From the NCBI GenBank assembly GCA_937948985.1, contig CALFAK010000158.1, positions 1 to 34,183 of the forward strand: 34,183 nt of DNA, in the 5' to 3' direction. The stretch is from an uncultured Neomegalonema sp. GTDB lineage: Bacteria; Pseudomonadota; Alphaproteobacteria; Rhodobacterales; Rhodobacteraceae. Of the stretch, positions 25,575 through 34,046 are shown piece after piece (position 1 is the first letter of the stretch; the number at the start of each line of letters is the position of its first letter). The position numbers were made by a program, and so were the translations under genes. The notes under the pieces are model-generated. The model had not been told where the DNA came from and searched no databases. It was given only the letters and a program-made list of their open reading frames with translations.

Positions 25575-26759
25575 ATGCCCTGGAGCAATAACTCTGGAGG
25601 CCCGTGGGGTGGCGGTGGCTCATCCGGCGGCGGTGGTGGCGGCGGAAAAAGCCCTTGGGGTTCCGGCCCCCCCGGCGGTGGTCGTGGAAATAACGGCGGT
25701 GGCGGAGGGGGCGGCGGTGGCCAGCAACCCCCGGATCTTGATGAGCTGTTCCGTCAGGGGCAGGACCGTTTGCGTAAAGTTATGGGTGGTCGCGGCGGCG
25801 GCGGTGGCGGCAACCAGATTCCCGGTAAGGCAATGCTCGGTATTGGCGCCGTTCTTCTGATGGGCGCATGGGCACTTTCTTCGGTGTTTCAGGTCGAAAC
25901 CAGCGAGAACGCGATTGTTCTGACCTTGGGCGAATATTCGCCGCCCCCGCGCGGTCCGGGCCTGAACCTCGCATTTTGGCCATTGCAAACGCATGAGATT
26001 CTCAACGTGACCGGCGAACGCTCGGTTGATGTTGGTGCGAATGATGTGCGGACGACGCGCCGGACCACGGCAAGCCGCCGTGATCCCGGCCTGATGTTGA
26101 CGGGTGATGAAAACGTTGTGGATGTGAACTTCCAGATTATCTGGAACATCCTCAAGCCCGATGATTACCTGTTCAATCTCGCGCAGCCGGAATCCACGAT
26201 TGAAGCTGTGTCTGAGGCATCGATCCGTGAAGTGATCGGGCGCTCTGAGGTTCAACCCGTTCTTAATCGGGATGCGGTGATCACCGATCAGGTTGAGACG
26301 CTGATCCAGAATACGCTGGACGGGTACGAGTCAGGGGTGAACATCGTTCGCGTCAACTTTGTCTCCGTTGCGCCGCCCGGACCTGTGGTTGAAGCGTTCG
26401 ATGACGTGACCAAGGCGGCGCAGGAACAAGAGGCACGGCAGTTGGAGGCGCAAGGTTATGCGCGTCAAAAACTGGCTGAAGCGCGTGGTGAATCCGCGCA
26501 GGTTCTTGAGAATGCCGATGGTTATACGGCCCGCGTTGTCAAAGACGCGGAAGGTGAGGCGGCAAGGTTCAAGGCGATTTACGAAGAATATCGTAAAGCG
26601 CCTGACGTGACGCGTCAGCGCCTGTACCTTGAAACGATGGAGCGGGTGTTCAGCGACATCGACAAGATTATTCTCGACCAACCCGCCGACGGCGGCGGCA
26701 ACGGCATTGTCCCGTATCTTCCACTGAATGAACTCGGCAAGAGGGGGGCAACCCAATGA
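25575..26759 (+). CDS. hflK: HflK, membrane protease modulator
   Basis: A 394-residue SPFH/prohibitin-family protein that with HflC forms a large inner-membrane complex around the FtsH protease and limits its activity. The ATG at 25575 (MPWSNNSGGPWG) follows GAAGGAG. Residues 8-79 contain three glycine blocks, a usual but here very long feature. One membrane helix lies at about 86-105, then the SPFH domain (ENAIVLTLGEYSPPPRGPG onwards), and a long coiled coil near 275-345 (KAAQEQEARQLEAQGYARQK). The C-terminus sits in the periplasm. The stop codon overlaps the hflC start (ATGA), showing translational coupling. Confidence 0.95.
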   Translation: MPWSNNSGGPWGGGGSSGGGGGGGKSPWGSGPPGGGRGNNGGGGGGGGGQQPPDLDELFRQGQDRLRKVMGGRGGGGGGNQIPGKAMLGIGAVLLMGAWALSSVFQVETSENAIVLTLGEYSPPPRGPGLNLAFWPLQTHEILNVTGERSVDVGANDVRTTRRTTASRRDPGLMLTGDENVVDVNFQIIWNILKPDDYLFNLAQPESTIEAVSEASIREVIGRSEVQPVLNRDAVITDQVETLIQNTLDGYESGVNIVRVNFVSVAPPGPVVEAFDDVTKAAQEQEARQLEAQGYARQKLAEARGESAQVLENADGYTARVVKDAEGEAARFKAIYEEYRKAPDVTRQRLYLETMERVFSDIDKIILDQPADGGGNGIVPYLPLNELGKRGATQ

Positions 26760-27631
26760 GCAAGGGACGTATCTTTGGCATAATTGCCGTTGCTATCCTG
26801 CTGTTGATTTACTCGACTGTATTCATCGTTGATGAACGCAAACAGGCGTTGGTGCTGGCTTTTGGTAAGGTCCAGCGTGTTGTTGACACGCCGGGCATCA
26901 ACTTCAAATTGCCCGCACCGTTCAACACTAAGATCATCTACGAAAAGCGGATTTTGCCGCTTGAGACCAGCGAAGTGACAGTGCTGCCGGTCGATGGCAA
27001 GCGTCGGGTTGCAGCGGCATTCGCGCGCTGGCGGATCGTTGATCCACAGCTTTTCCGTGAAGCGGTGGGCGATGAGTTCGGTGCGGTTCAGCGTCTTGAA
27101 AAAATGTTGAGCGATTCGCTCGGTAAGGTTCTCGGCTCGCAATCGGCGGATGCGGTACTGTCGAACCGTCGTGAGGATATTCTTAAGCGCGTGAGCCAGT
27201 TTGCGGATGATCAGGCATCGAAAATCGGTGTTGATATCGTCGATGTGCGTATTCGCACGTGGTTCCTGCCCAACCAGACCCTTGAGGCGACCTATAACCG
27301 GATGGTCGAAGACCGGAGTGCTGTTGCACGCGGTCTGCGCGCTGACGGTGAAGAGAAAGCACGGAAAATCCGTGCTGTTGCTGAAAAAGAAGCTGTTGAG
27401 CTGGTCGCTGAAGCGAGACGTGCCGCGACTGAAAAAATGGGTATTGCAGACGCGGAGCGCAATGCGATCTTTGCGGATGCTTATGGCCGCGATGAGGAAT
27501 TCTTTGCGTTCCAGCGGTCTTTGAGTGCCTATGAAAAGGCGCTTCGGGGATCGAATTCGAGCATTGTTCTGTCGCCTGACTCGGATTTCTTCGAGTATTT
27601 GCGCGATCGTAACGGCGCATCGAATAATTGA
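26756..27631 (+). CDS. hflC: HflC, membrane protease modulator
   Basis: A 291-residue partner of HflK. One N-terminal membrane segment lies at residues 6-23 (FGIIAVAILLLIYSTVFI). The SPFH domain begins at VDERKQALVLAFGKVQRV, and a charged coiled coil follows at about 180-245 (EEKARKIRAVAEKEAVELVA). The end SSIVLSPDSDFFEYL is typical of HflC. The length equals that of other HflC proteins. It overlaps hflK by four bases and is followed by a small DUF2065 gene 17 bp after its stop, the same order as hflC-yjeT in enterobacteria. Confidence 0.95.
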   Translation: MSKGRIFGIIAVAILLLIYSTVFIVDERKQALVLAFGKVQRVVDTPGINFKLPAPFNTKIIYEKRILPLETSEVTVLPVDGKRRVAAAFARWRIVDPQLFREAVGDEFGAVQRLEKMLSDSLGKVLGSQSADAVLSNRREDILKRVSQFADDQASKIGVDIVDVRIRTWFLPNQTLEATYNRMVEDRSAVARGLRADGEEKARKIRAVAEKEAVELVAEARRAATEKMGIADAERNAIFADAYGRDEEFFAFQRSLSAYEKALRGSNSSIVLSPDSDFFEYLRDRNGASNN

Positions 27632-27648
27632 TAACGGAGGAACGCGCG

Positions 27649-27840
27649 GTGGGATGGTCTGATCTTTTCACCGCGCTCGGCCTTGCCGCCGTTATTGAGG
27701 GAGCGGCCTATGCGCTTGCCCCCGAAGCAACGAAGCGGGCTTTTAACGAGTTCTTTTCAATGCCTGTTGAGGCCCGCCGTTTGGTGGGCCTTATCGTTTG
27801 TGTCGGAGGGTTGCTGTTGGTTTTACTCGCGCGATCTTGA
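27649..27840 (+). CDS. Small membrane protein, DUF2065 (YjeT-like)
   Basis: A 63-residue inner-membrane protein of the DUF2065/YjeT family, function unknown. The GTG at 27649 (MGWSDLFTALGLAAVIEGAA) is chosen because GGAGG lies eight bases upstream; an earlier in-frame TTG overlaps the hflC stop and has no ribosome site. Two hydrophobic segments span about 5-22 and 44-61. FTALGLAAVIEGAAYALAP and a basic PVEARRLVGLIV stretch between them are typical. Position after hflKC suggests a shared transcript and a link to membrane protein quality control. Confidence 0.85.
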   Translation: MGWSDLFTALGLAAVIEGAAYALAPEATKRAFNEFFSMPVEARRLVGLIVCVGGLLLVLLARS

Positions 27841-27967
27841 GTGGTTGTACGGGAAATGTCATCGTGCGACCTTGTACTGATTGTCTCGCCGCCCTAATTG
27901 CAGTCACAGTTGGGCGCGATAAGATGCAAGCAACTATGTTTCGCACCACCTCTTTTCGGGAGTCATT

Positions 27968-29476
27968 ATGACAAGAAAAACATCCTCCGCACGCACGATT
28001 GCAGTCGAACGGGCCGCATTACGTGTTCGCCTCGTATTGGCGTCGCTGATTTTGTTGGTTGGTGCGTTGTTGTCGCAAGTGGCTCAGGCGCGTTCTGTGC
28101 CGGGCAGCTTTGCCGATCTGGCCGAACGTCTCAGCCCTGCCGTGGTGAATATCTCGACCTCGCAAACGGTTGATAAGCCGCGTGCCGCACCTGAGATGCC
28201 GCAACTGCCACCGGGATCGCCGTTTGAGGATTTCTTCAAAGATTTCTTCGATAAACGCGGTGGCGGCGGGCAAAATGGCACGCCGCGTAAGGTGCAATCG
28301 CTGGGTTCGGGGTTTGTGATCGATGCGACCGGTTACATTGTGACCAACAACCACGTCATTGAGAATGCGGATGAGATCACGATTAACTTTGCGAATGGCG
28401 ATTCCGCTGATGCAAAGCTGATCGGGACGGACCCGAAGACGGATATCGCTTTGCTCAAGCTGATTGAAGAGCCTGCGGAACCGTTGGTTTTTGTTGATTT
28501 CGGCGACAGTGACGCGGCGCGTGTCGGTGACTGGGTGATCGCGATTGGTAACCCGTTCGGTCTGGGCGGTTCGGTTTCCGCAGGCATCATTTCCGCACGG
28601 AACCGGAATATCAACTCTGGTCCATATGATGATTTCCTCCAGACCGATGCGGCGATTAACCGGGGTAACTCCGGTGGTCCGTTGTTCGATATGGAAGGTG
28701 ATGTGATCGGCGTGAACACGGCGATTTACTCGCCTACAGGCGGTTCGGTCGGCGTTGGTTTTTCAGTGCCATCCAAGATCGTCAAGCAAGTTGTCATGCA
28801 ACTGCGTGAATTCGGTGAAATCCGTCGCGGTTGGATTGGCGTGCGTATTCGTGAAGTCACGGATGAGCTGGTCGAGGGCTTGGAGCTTGATGAAGCCAAA
28901 GGCGCGTTGATTGAGGATGTGAGCGAAGACGGCCCCGCCTCAGAGGCCGGCGTTGAAATCGGTGACGTAATCATCAGCTTCAACGGCAAGGAAATTGACG
29001 AAATGCGGGCGCTGCCAAGAGCGGTCGCAGGCACGACGGTTGGCGAAACGGTCCGTATGGTCGTCTCGCGCAAAGGCAAGACGAAGACGCTTAAAGTTAC
29101 CGTTGGTCTGTTGGAAACCGATGGCGCGAAAGCCTCAAAAGATGATGACGATGAATCGGCAGACGAGGAATCGGCAGTAACCAGTGTTCTGGGCATGGAT
29201 TTGGGCAAACTCGACCGCAAACTGCGTGAAGAGTACCAGATCAAGCCTGATCAAGAGGGCGTTTTGGTTACGAATGTTGAGTCGACCAGCGTTGCGGCGA
29301 AAAAAGGCATCCGCCGTGGTGATGTGATCGTCGAAGTGGCACAGGAAGCTGTGACTACGCCGGAGGATGCGATGGCGAAAGTTGAAGCCGAGAAGAAAGA
29401 GGGCAAAAGCTCGGTTCTTCTGTTGGTAAGCCGCCGGGGCGATGTGCGGTTTGTCGCGCTGCGCTTTGAAGAGTAA
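27968..29476 (+). CDS. Do/DegP-like periplasmic serine protease
   Basis: A 502-residue HtrA-family protease/chaperone. An N-terminal signal (residues about 18-41, cleavage near AQA/RS) exports it. The chymotrypsin-like domain has H129 in TNNHVIENADEI, D159 in KTDIALLKL and S235 in NRGNSGGPLF. Two PDZ domains follow, at about 275-370 (RRGWIGVRIREV...ASEAGVEIGDVIISFNG) and 410-500 (EGVLVTNVESTSVAAKKGIR). An acidic linker (DDDDESADEES) lies between them. It degrades or refolds damaged envelope proteins and fits functionally beside hflKC. GGGAG precedes the ATG, and a strong terminator ends the gene. Confidence 0.95.
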   Translation: MTRKTSSARTIAVERAALRVRLVLASLILLVGALLSQVAQARSVPGSFADLAERLSPAVVNISTSQTVDKPRAAPEMPQLPPGSPFEDFFKDFFDKRGGGGQNGTPRKVQSLGSGFVIDATGYIVTNNHVIENADEITINFANGDSADAKLIGTDPKTDIALLKLIEEPAEPLVFVDFGDSDAARVGDWVIAIGNPFGLGGSVSAGIISARNRNINSGPYDDFLQTDAAINRGNSGGPLFDMEGDVIGVNTAIYSPTGGSVGVGFSVPSKIVKQVVMQLREFGEIRRGWIGVRIREVTDELVEGLELDEAKGALIEDVSEDGPASEAGVEIGDVIISFNGKEIDEMRALPRAVAGTTVGETVRMVVSRKGKTKTLKVTVGLLETDGAKASKDDDDESADEESAVTSVLGMDLGKLDRKLREEYQIKPDQEGVLVTNVESTSVAAKKGIRRGDVIVEVAQEAVTTPEDAMAKVEAEKKEGKSSVLLLVSRRGDVRFVALRFEE

Positions 29477-29504
29477 GCGCTTTTCAATCCATCAAAAATT
29501 ATCA

Positions 29505-29528
29505 AACCCCGCCTTGGGCGGGGTTTTT
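29505..29528. terminator. Terminator between the Do protease gene and DUF1489 gene
   Basis: A perfect 9-bp stem (aaccccgcc / ggcggggtt) with loop ttg runs into a T tract on the plus strand. It lies 28 bases after the protease stop and nine bases before the convergent DUF1489 stop. The minus-strand tail (TTTGATAATTTTT) is less regular, but the hairpin could work both ways. Confidence 0.88.
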
Positions 29529-29537
29529 GATTCGAGG

Positions 29538-30020
29538 TTACAGCAAGCCGAATTTTGCCAGCTCCTCGCGCATATCCTCAGGCATATCAGTGCCGCTTGG
29601 TGCATTGGGATTGATGTCCGCGGGCGCGTCTTCGACGGTGAGATAGCGCCAGCCCTGGAAAGGTTTGCGGGGGCGGGGTTGGACGCGGAAGAGTGTTGGT
29701 TCCAGCATGAGGGCGCAGCGTTTGATCCCCTCCTCATCGACAACAGGCGTGAGTGCGCTCAGTGGTTGTCGCGCGAGTATTTTGCCCTGAATGACCCAGT
29801 AGATTGATCCACCGGGGAGCAATTCCTCGCCGCGCTTCGGGGTCATCCGGGTTACGTGGCGGGGGCTGGGATCGACGCCCTGTGCAATACGCTCCCGCAT
29901 CCGCTGTGACTGCCAATCCGCAAGCGATTGTAAACTGTCTGTGCCGACGCTGAGTTTGATCAAATGCAGTCGCGGTGTGACGGTGTTTTGCTGCGGGCTG
30001 TCGAGAATTTGGACGGTCAT
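29538..30020 (-). CDS. DUF1489 family protein
   Basis: A 160-residue member of the alphaproteobacterial DUF1489 family, function unknown. Hallmarks in order are LHLIKLSVGTDSLQSLADWQ (18-37), HVTRMTPKRGEELLPGGSIYWVIQG (55-79), GIKRCALMLEPTL (97-109) and KPFQGWRYLTVEDAPADI (117-134). The length is normal and the start has AAGGGA upstream. No membrane segment or signal peptide. It is convergent with the protease gene and divergent from the PAS-like gene. The conserved arginines, cysteine and tryptophans suggest an enzyme or nucleic-acid-binding fold, but this is not known. Confidence 0.88.
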   Translation of the reverse strand: MTVQILDSPQQNTVTPRLHLIKLSVGTDSLQSLADWQSQRMRERIAQGVDPSPRHVTRMTPKRGEELLPGGSIYWVIQGKILARQPLSALTPVVDEEGIKRCALMLEPTLFRVQPRPRKPFQGWRYLTVEDAPADINPNAPSGTDMPEDMREELAKFGLL

Positions 30021-30194
30021 ATGGTCCCTTAAAGTTTAAAGTCGATCCACGATTATCGGCCAAGGATTGTGTGGATTCGGCGTAAGTTGATCGCGGATCA
30101 CTGTAAGCGGTGCTTTCGCCCAATAGTGGTTAAACTGTTTATTAGCTCCTATTCGATAGTTTTGGCCAATGCGAGTGCATGGGTGGAGAAGACG

Positions 30195-30722
30195 ATGCAA
30201 GCCGGAACTGTCGCACAAGAATCAGTGGACGAAAGCGTTTTTGCGCTTGAACCCTTGCAGCTGGTCAATATCCCGCAAAGACACCCTGTCGCAGCGTTCG
30301 CGCGCCGCTACCAGAATTTTGTGGAAGGTCACTTCATTCCCGATGAGCGTTTGCTGTTGAAGGATGAGATGGTGCGGGCTTTATCATGTTGGATGGAGCA
30401 TGTGGAACCGGTTGAGTTGGGCGGTCATGTGGATTTTTATATCCTCAGCCCCGGTGAGGCGTTTTCGCTGTCGAATGAGGAATATCTTCGTGGAAGTTGG
30501 ATGAGTGAAGCCGTTGATGAAGGCTTTGTCGCGTCGCGATACCATGAAGCGGTTACAGCCTCGATCTTGCGCAAACCGATGTTCTCGCGCGGGGCGGTGC
30601 CGTCGTTAGATCGTTCGTTCATTATGCAATATCGTGGCGTTTTCCCGATGTTTGCCGAGAACCACGCGCGGCTGCGGCTGGCGATGGTGGCGGCTGAGAC
30701 GTTTATCGAGCTTAAGGACTGA
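30195..30722 (+). CDS. Uncharacterised protein, possibly PAS-like
   Basis: A 175-residue soluble protein not firmly recognised. The ATG at 30195 is preceded by GGAGAAG at good spacing. The pattern FARRYQNFVEGHFIPDERLLLKDE (about 40-63), then VELGGHVDFYILSPGEAFSLSNEEYLRGSW and a closing RLRLAMVAAETFIEL resembles the alphaproteobacterial PAS_5-type sensor domains, in which a short sensory fold stands alone. No cofactor ligand is evident. Upstream is 174 bp of gap with a possible inverted repeat (atccac / gtggat, 20 bases apart). Its last 11 bases overlap the end of the ChaC gene on the other strand. Function unknown. Confidence 0.6.
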   Translation: MQAGTVAQESVDESVFALEPLQLVNIPQRHPVAAFARRYQNFVEGHFIPDERLLLKDEMVRALSCWMEHVEPVELGGHVDFYILSPGEAFSLSNEEYLRGSWMSEAVDEGFVASRYHEAVTASILRKPMFSRGAVPSLDRSFIMQYRGVFPMFAENHARLRLAMVAAETFIELKD

Positions 30723-31269
30723 TACGGTTCTTGCCGAGGTGATCGCGGACGAGCACCGCGATTGCTTCCATTTCAAGGTCTTCGACACCGAACTCCCGTA
30801 AATGGTTCAGCGTGTTGAACAGGTAGTCATGGTTGGGGCCGGCAGGGCCGTGAGAACGTGCAATTATTTCAGCGCGTTCCTCAATCTTCAAATGACCACA
30901 ATATTGCTCATGCTCAAGATCCATAACGTAGCATAGCGCAGAGACTTCTTGTTCCTTTTCAGTGAGGTAGAGGGGCAGTGTTTTTTCGAGATAAGAGGCG
31001 GTTACCATCTCGCGATGGCGCAGATAGGCGCGCGCCTCGTCGGCATGTTTATCTGCGACCCGGAAGGCGACCCCTTGGCACTTCATACCTTGTTTGGGTT
31101 CGAGGGCGAGGACGAGACCGGGGCTTTCGGGGGTGCCGCGATAGCGGACGGATGCGAGGCAAAAGCTGCGCGCATGATCGGATACTTCGGCAACGCACCG
31201 CTCCACATGCTCAAAACCCGGATTCCACATCAGTGAACCGTAACCGAAGACCCAGAATTCTTTAGACAT
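30712..31269 (-). CDS. ChaC-like gamma-glutamylcyclotransferase
   Basis: A 185-residue ChaC-family enzyme that splits glutathione into 5-oxoproline and Cys-Gly in the cytoplasm. VFGYGSLMWNPGFE at 7-20 is the substrate loop (YGSL). YLRHREMVTASYLE near 82-95 contains E87, the expected catalytic acid. CYVMDLEHEQYCGHL and ARSHGPAGPNHDYLFNT are also typical. The length is normal. It is the third glutathione-linked function in this half of the window (with grxC and the Nit1-like amidase), though not linked in one operon. It is divergent from the DUF2125 gene across 66 bp. Confidence 0.93.
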   Translation of the reverse strand: MSKEFWVFGYGSLMWNPGFEHVERCVAEVSDHARSFCLASVRYRGTPESPGLVLALEPKQGMKCQGVAFRVADKHADEARAYLRHREMVTASYLEKTLPLYLTEKEQEVSALCYVMDLEHEQYCGHLKIEERAEIIARSHGPAGPNHDYLFNTLNHLREFGVEDLEMEAIAVLVRDHLGKNRISP

Positions 31270-31335
31270 CTTGCGTTTTAATCTCCTGTTTCACCCTATA
31301 TATCAAATGCATCCCCTTCAGCGAGAGAGAAACGT

Positions 31336-32718
31336 ATGCGCAAATCTGTTGGTATCGCCCTTGGGGCATTGGTCGTTGGAGCGGTGGCATGGTCGGGGCT
31401 TTGGTTCTATGGCAAGGGCGCGATCGCGAAAGAGGTTGAGGCGCAAGCGGCATTGATCCGTGCGCAGGGGGGAGAGGCGGAATACGAAACCGTCAAAGTC
31501 TCAGGCTTTCCGTTTGGTTATACAGGGCGGATCATGGCGCCGAAGTTTGCGGCGACGCAGCCTGTGATCGATTTGCCTGACTTGGGCAAGGTGGAGAATC
31601 ATTACACATGGTCGGCGCCTTGGATTGAAGCAAAGGCATCGGTTACCGCACCTGATACGATCGAGTTTGTGATGCCTGATCGACAGAGCGCATCGATGGT
31701 GACGATGGTTGATGGTGAGGAGGCGCAGAGCTACCCGATTGAGTTGCGCTCTAAAAACTGGCGGGGCTTCACAACGCGTGTCGGGGATGGCTTGTCCGTG
31801 GAGTCGACTGCGGACAGTTTTTCGATGATCGCAGAGAATATGGAGATGTCTGATGAGGAGCAGATCGATATTGATTTGATGCTGACGGGCGTTTTTGTTG
31901 CCGTCGATCTCGAAGATACGGATGCGGACGAGCCGATTATTGAATTCAAATACACCGCTGATACCCAAACGATGCAGATGGAGGGGCGTAAAGCCGAAGC
32001 CCCCGCGCCGATGACCCTTGAATTCCGGGCAAAGGATCTTGTCGGTAATGGCAGTTTGGATTCTGAGACGGTACGGGGCGGGGGCAGTCTGGATGATTTA
32101 GAGGTGTCCCTTACGCGACCGCTTCCGCTCGATTTTCAGATGAAGCGGGTTGAGATGCTGTCGATTATGCCGCGCGGTGCGGGCGGAGCGCCGCAAGAGT
32201 TTGGCTATAAGCTGGATGTTCGCGATGTCGTGTTACCGCCGCTTGCCTGGATGATTGCTGATCCGCAAGGGGTGATACCGCGTGATATCAAACAGGTCAG
32301 TGTTGATGTGACGGGCGACGCGGTGTTCGCGGTGGCCCCGTCTGACCGGGCGGGTATGATGCAGAGGCTTGCCGAAACCGGACAAGTGCCGATCGACCTG
32401 CGCGGTGTTACACTCAACGCGCTGAAGATTGATGCGCTGGGGGCGCTTGCGGAAGCGAAAGGCACAGGTGCGGTAAAGGATGGCAAGCCTGTCGGGCGTG
32501 TTGATATTGCGCTGACGGGAATTCCCGCACTGTTGGAGGCCTTGGTCAAGGCGGGACGTGTGCCGCCTCAGCAAGCGGTTATCGGTCAATTGATGCTGGA
32601 AAACTTCGCCAAGAAGGAAGAGGGCAGTGATACGCTGAACTTCGGACTTGAAGCCAAGGATGAGATGATTTTTGTGAATGGCAACCCAATTGGGACGGCA
32701 CCGAACATCCCGCAGTGA
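31336..32718 (+). CDS. DUF2125 envelope protein
   Basis: A 460-residue member of the DUF2125 family found in alphaproteobacteria; function unknown. It has one N-terminal hydrophobic segment at 5-25 (SVGIALGALVVGAVAWSGLWF), either a signal anchor or uncleaved signal, so the rest faces the periplasm. The signature follows at once: an alanine-rich helix, then YETVKVSGFPFGYTGRI at 52-68. The rest is beta-rich and acidic, with ASMVTMVDGEEAQSYPIEL and later PLAWMIADPQGVIPRDI. The overall look is like AsmA/DUF748-type envelope proteins. GAGAGAG precedes the ATG. The phosphoesterase gene follows after 45 bp, probably cotranscribed. Confidence 0.85.
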   Translation: MRKSVGIALGALVVGAVAWSGLWFYGKGAIAKEVEAQAALIRAQGGEAEYETVKVSGFPFGYTGRIMAPKFAATQPVIDLPDLGKVENHYTWSAPWIEAKASVTAPDTIEFVMPDRQSASMVTMVDGEEAQSYPIELRSKNWRGFTTRVGDGLSVESTADSFSMIAENMEMSDEEQIDIDLMLTGVFVAVDLEDTDADEPIIEFKYTADTQTMQMEGRKAEAPAPMTLEFRAKDLVGNGSLDSETVRGGGSLDDLEVSLTRPLPLDFQMKRVEMLSIMPRGAGGAPQEFGYKLDVRDVVLPPLAWMIADPQGVIPRDIKQVSVDVTGDAVFAVAPSDRAGMMQRLAETGQVPIDLRGVTLNALKIDALGALAEAKGTGAVKDGKPVGRVDIALTGIPALLEALVKAGRVPPQQAVIGQLMLENFAKKEEGSDTLNFGLEAKDEMIFVNGNPIGTAPNIPQ

Positions 32719-32763
32719 TGTGAGCCTTTTGGCGGTAGATGATGTTGTTAGGGCGGGCGATAA

Positions 32764-33840
32764 ATGACGGGTGAAGCCCTCGCAATATTTTTTGCGCTGT
32801 TCGCGATCGTCGCGACTTTGTTGCCATTCTCCCGGCATGGTGGATGGTATGTGCGGGGGTTTGACTTCCCGAAACCGCATGTGGTGCTGATCTGCTTTGC
32901 AACGGTGGCGATGTGGCTGTGGTATGCGCCTGCATCGACGGTGATACATTGGATTGTTGTGACCGCGCTGGCGGCGGCGACTTTTTATAATGTGTTTTTG
33001 GTCATTCAGTTCACATCGGTCTGGCGCAGGCAGGTCGCGGATGCGGTGAACAGAGATACGCCGGATTCCATCAAGCTGCTGATGTCGAATGTGCAGATGG
33101 AGAATACGGATTACGCCGCCGTTGAGGAGTTGGTCAGGCGTGAGGACGCGGATTTGGTTTTGCTGTGTGAGACAGACCGCAAATGGGTTGAGGCGATGGA
33201 AGGGGTTGCGGCGCTTTACCCGCATGTGACCTTGCAGCCGCAAGAGAATTTTTACGGCATGATGTTTCTGACGCGATTGGATGTGGAGAGCGTCGATGTG
33301 CGTTTTCTTGTCGATTCGGACACACCCTCGATACATGCGGTTTTGTGGACGCGGGGAGGGCGGAAGTTTGTGTTTATCGGACTGCATCCCGCGCCGCCTT
33401 TGCCGGGGCGCGGATCTGAGCTGCGTGATGCTGAGTTGATGATCGTTGCAAAGGAAACCAAGGATATCCGGACGCCTGTGATCGTTGCTGGGGATTTAAA
33501 CGATGTGGCGTGGTCGCATACGACGCGTCAGTTTAAGCGCATCTCACGGATGTTGGACCCGCGTGTGGGGCGCGGTTATCTGGCGTCATTCCATGCGGAT
33601 TACTGGTTCGCGCGGTGGCCGCTGGATCATCTGTTCCATACCGATGATTTTGAGCTTGAGGAACTGGCTTTGCGTCCTTCGGTGGGGTCGGACCATTTCC
33701 CGGTCGCCTCGACTTTGCAGCTCGTGCGGGGTGAGACGCGGAACGAGCCGCAGGACGAGGAAAAGCCGACTGATTTGCCGGAAGCTGAGGAAGCTATCCG
33801 GCGGGGTTTGGAAGAGGGGTCGGCTCAGGTTGGGGCGTGA
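32764..33840 (+). CDS. Membrane-anchored endonuclease/exonuclease/phosphatase-family protein
   Basis: A 358-residue protein with three N-terminal membrane segments (about 4-22, 39-54, 60-84) and a C-terminal EEP-fold domain. Motifs in order: LLMSNVQMENTDY (105-117), ADLVLLCETDRKW (129-141, metal-binding glutamate E136), HPAPPLPGRGSEL near 210-222, VIVAGDLNDVAWSHT near 240-254, and the closing VGSDHFPVASTLQL with the catalytic DH pair. The catalytic domain probably faces the periplasm. Substrate (nucleic acid, phospholipid or other phosphodiester) is unknown. The C-terminal 40 residues are acidic and disordered-looking. It follows DUF2125. Confidence 0.88.
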   Translation: MTGEALAIFFALFAIVATLLPFSRHGGWYVRGFDFPKPHVVLICFATVAMWLWYAPASTVIHWIVVTALAAATFYNVFLVIQFTSVWRRQVADAVNRDTPDSIKLLMSNVQMENTDYAAVEELVRREDADLVLLCETDRKWVEAMEGVAALYPHVTLQPQENFYGMMFLTRLDVESVDVRFLVDSDTPSIHAVLWTRGGRKFVFIGLHPAPPLPGRGSELRDAELMIVAKETKDIRTPVIVAGDLNDVAWSHTTRQFKRISRMLDPRVGRGYLASFHADYWFARWPLDHLFHTDDFELEELALRPSVGSDHFPVASTLQLVRGETRNEPQDEEKPTDLPEAEEAIRRGLEEGSAQVGA

Positions 33841-33912
33841 ATTCTGACACTCTACGGCTCAACCTATCGCGGGTGAGCGTAGTGAGTAGCGTATATGTCT
33901 GACTGAAAGAGA

Positions 33913-33931
33913 CCCCGCAACAAGTGCGGGG
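33913..33931. repeat. Dispersed hairpin repeat, copy 3
   Basis: ccccgca and tgcgggg form a perfect 7-bp stem around acaag. The hairpin and the bases after it (gaagg, then a T run and a cc-rich segment) parallel the element at 8149-8167 and its flank. It lies in the gap after the phosphoesterase gene, about 70 bases past the stop. Confidence 0.55.
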
Positions 33932-33979
33932 AAGGAAGTGTTTTTAAGAGCCTCCACCAAAGGCCGTTGGTGTGGTTAT

Positions 33980-34033
33980 CTTCGCGAGACCGGAGAGACC
34001 GGACGCAAGACCTTGCCGACGTGACAGGCGAAG
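33980..34033. repeat. Dispersed hairpin repeat, copy 4, with tandem 9-mer
   Basis: An outer stem cttcgc / gcgaag encloses two tandem copies of gagaccgga (33986-33994 and 33995-34003). The string cgcgagaccgga is shared with the element at 10278-10316, where the 9-mer is present once. It lies 13 bases downstream of the stop of the minus-strand gene at the window edge and could end that transcript. Confidence 0.5.
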
Positions 34034-34046
34034 AAGAGCCGTATCG

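Noticed and set aside
32233-33387. 384-codon minus-strand open frame across DUF2125 and phosphoesterase genes
   Set aside because: The composition is typical of an antisense shadow (H, R, Q rich), it spans two real genes, and no motif is seen.
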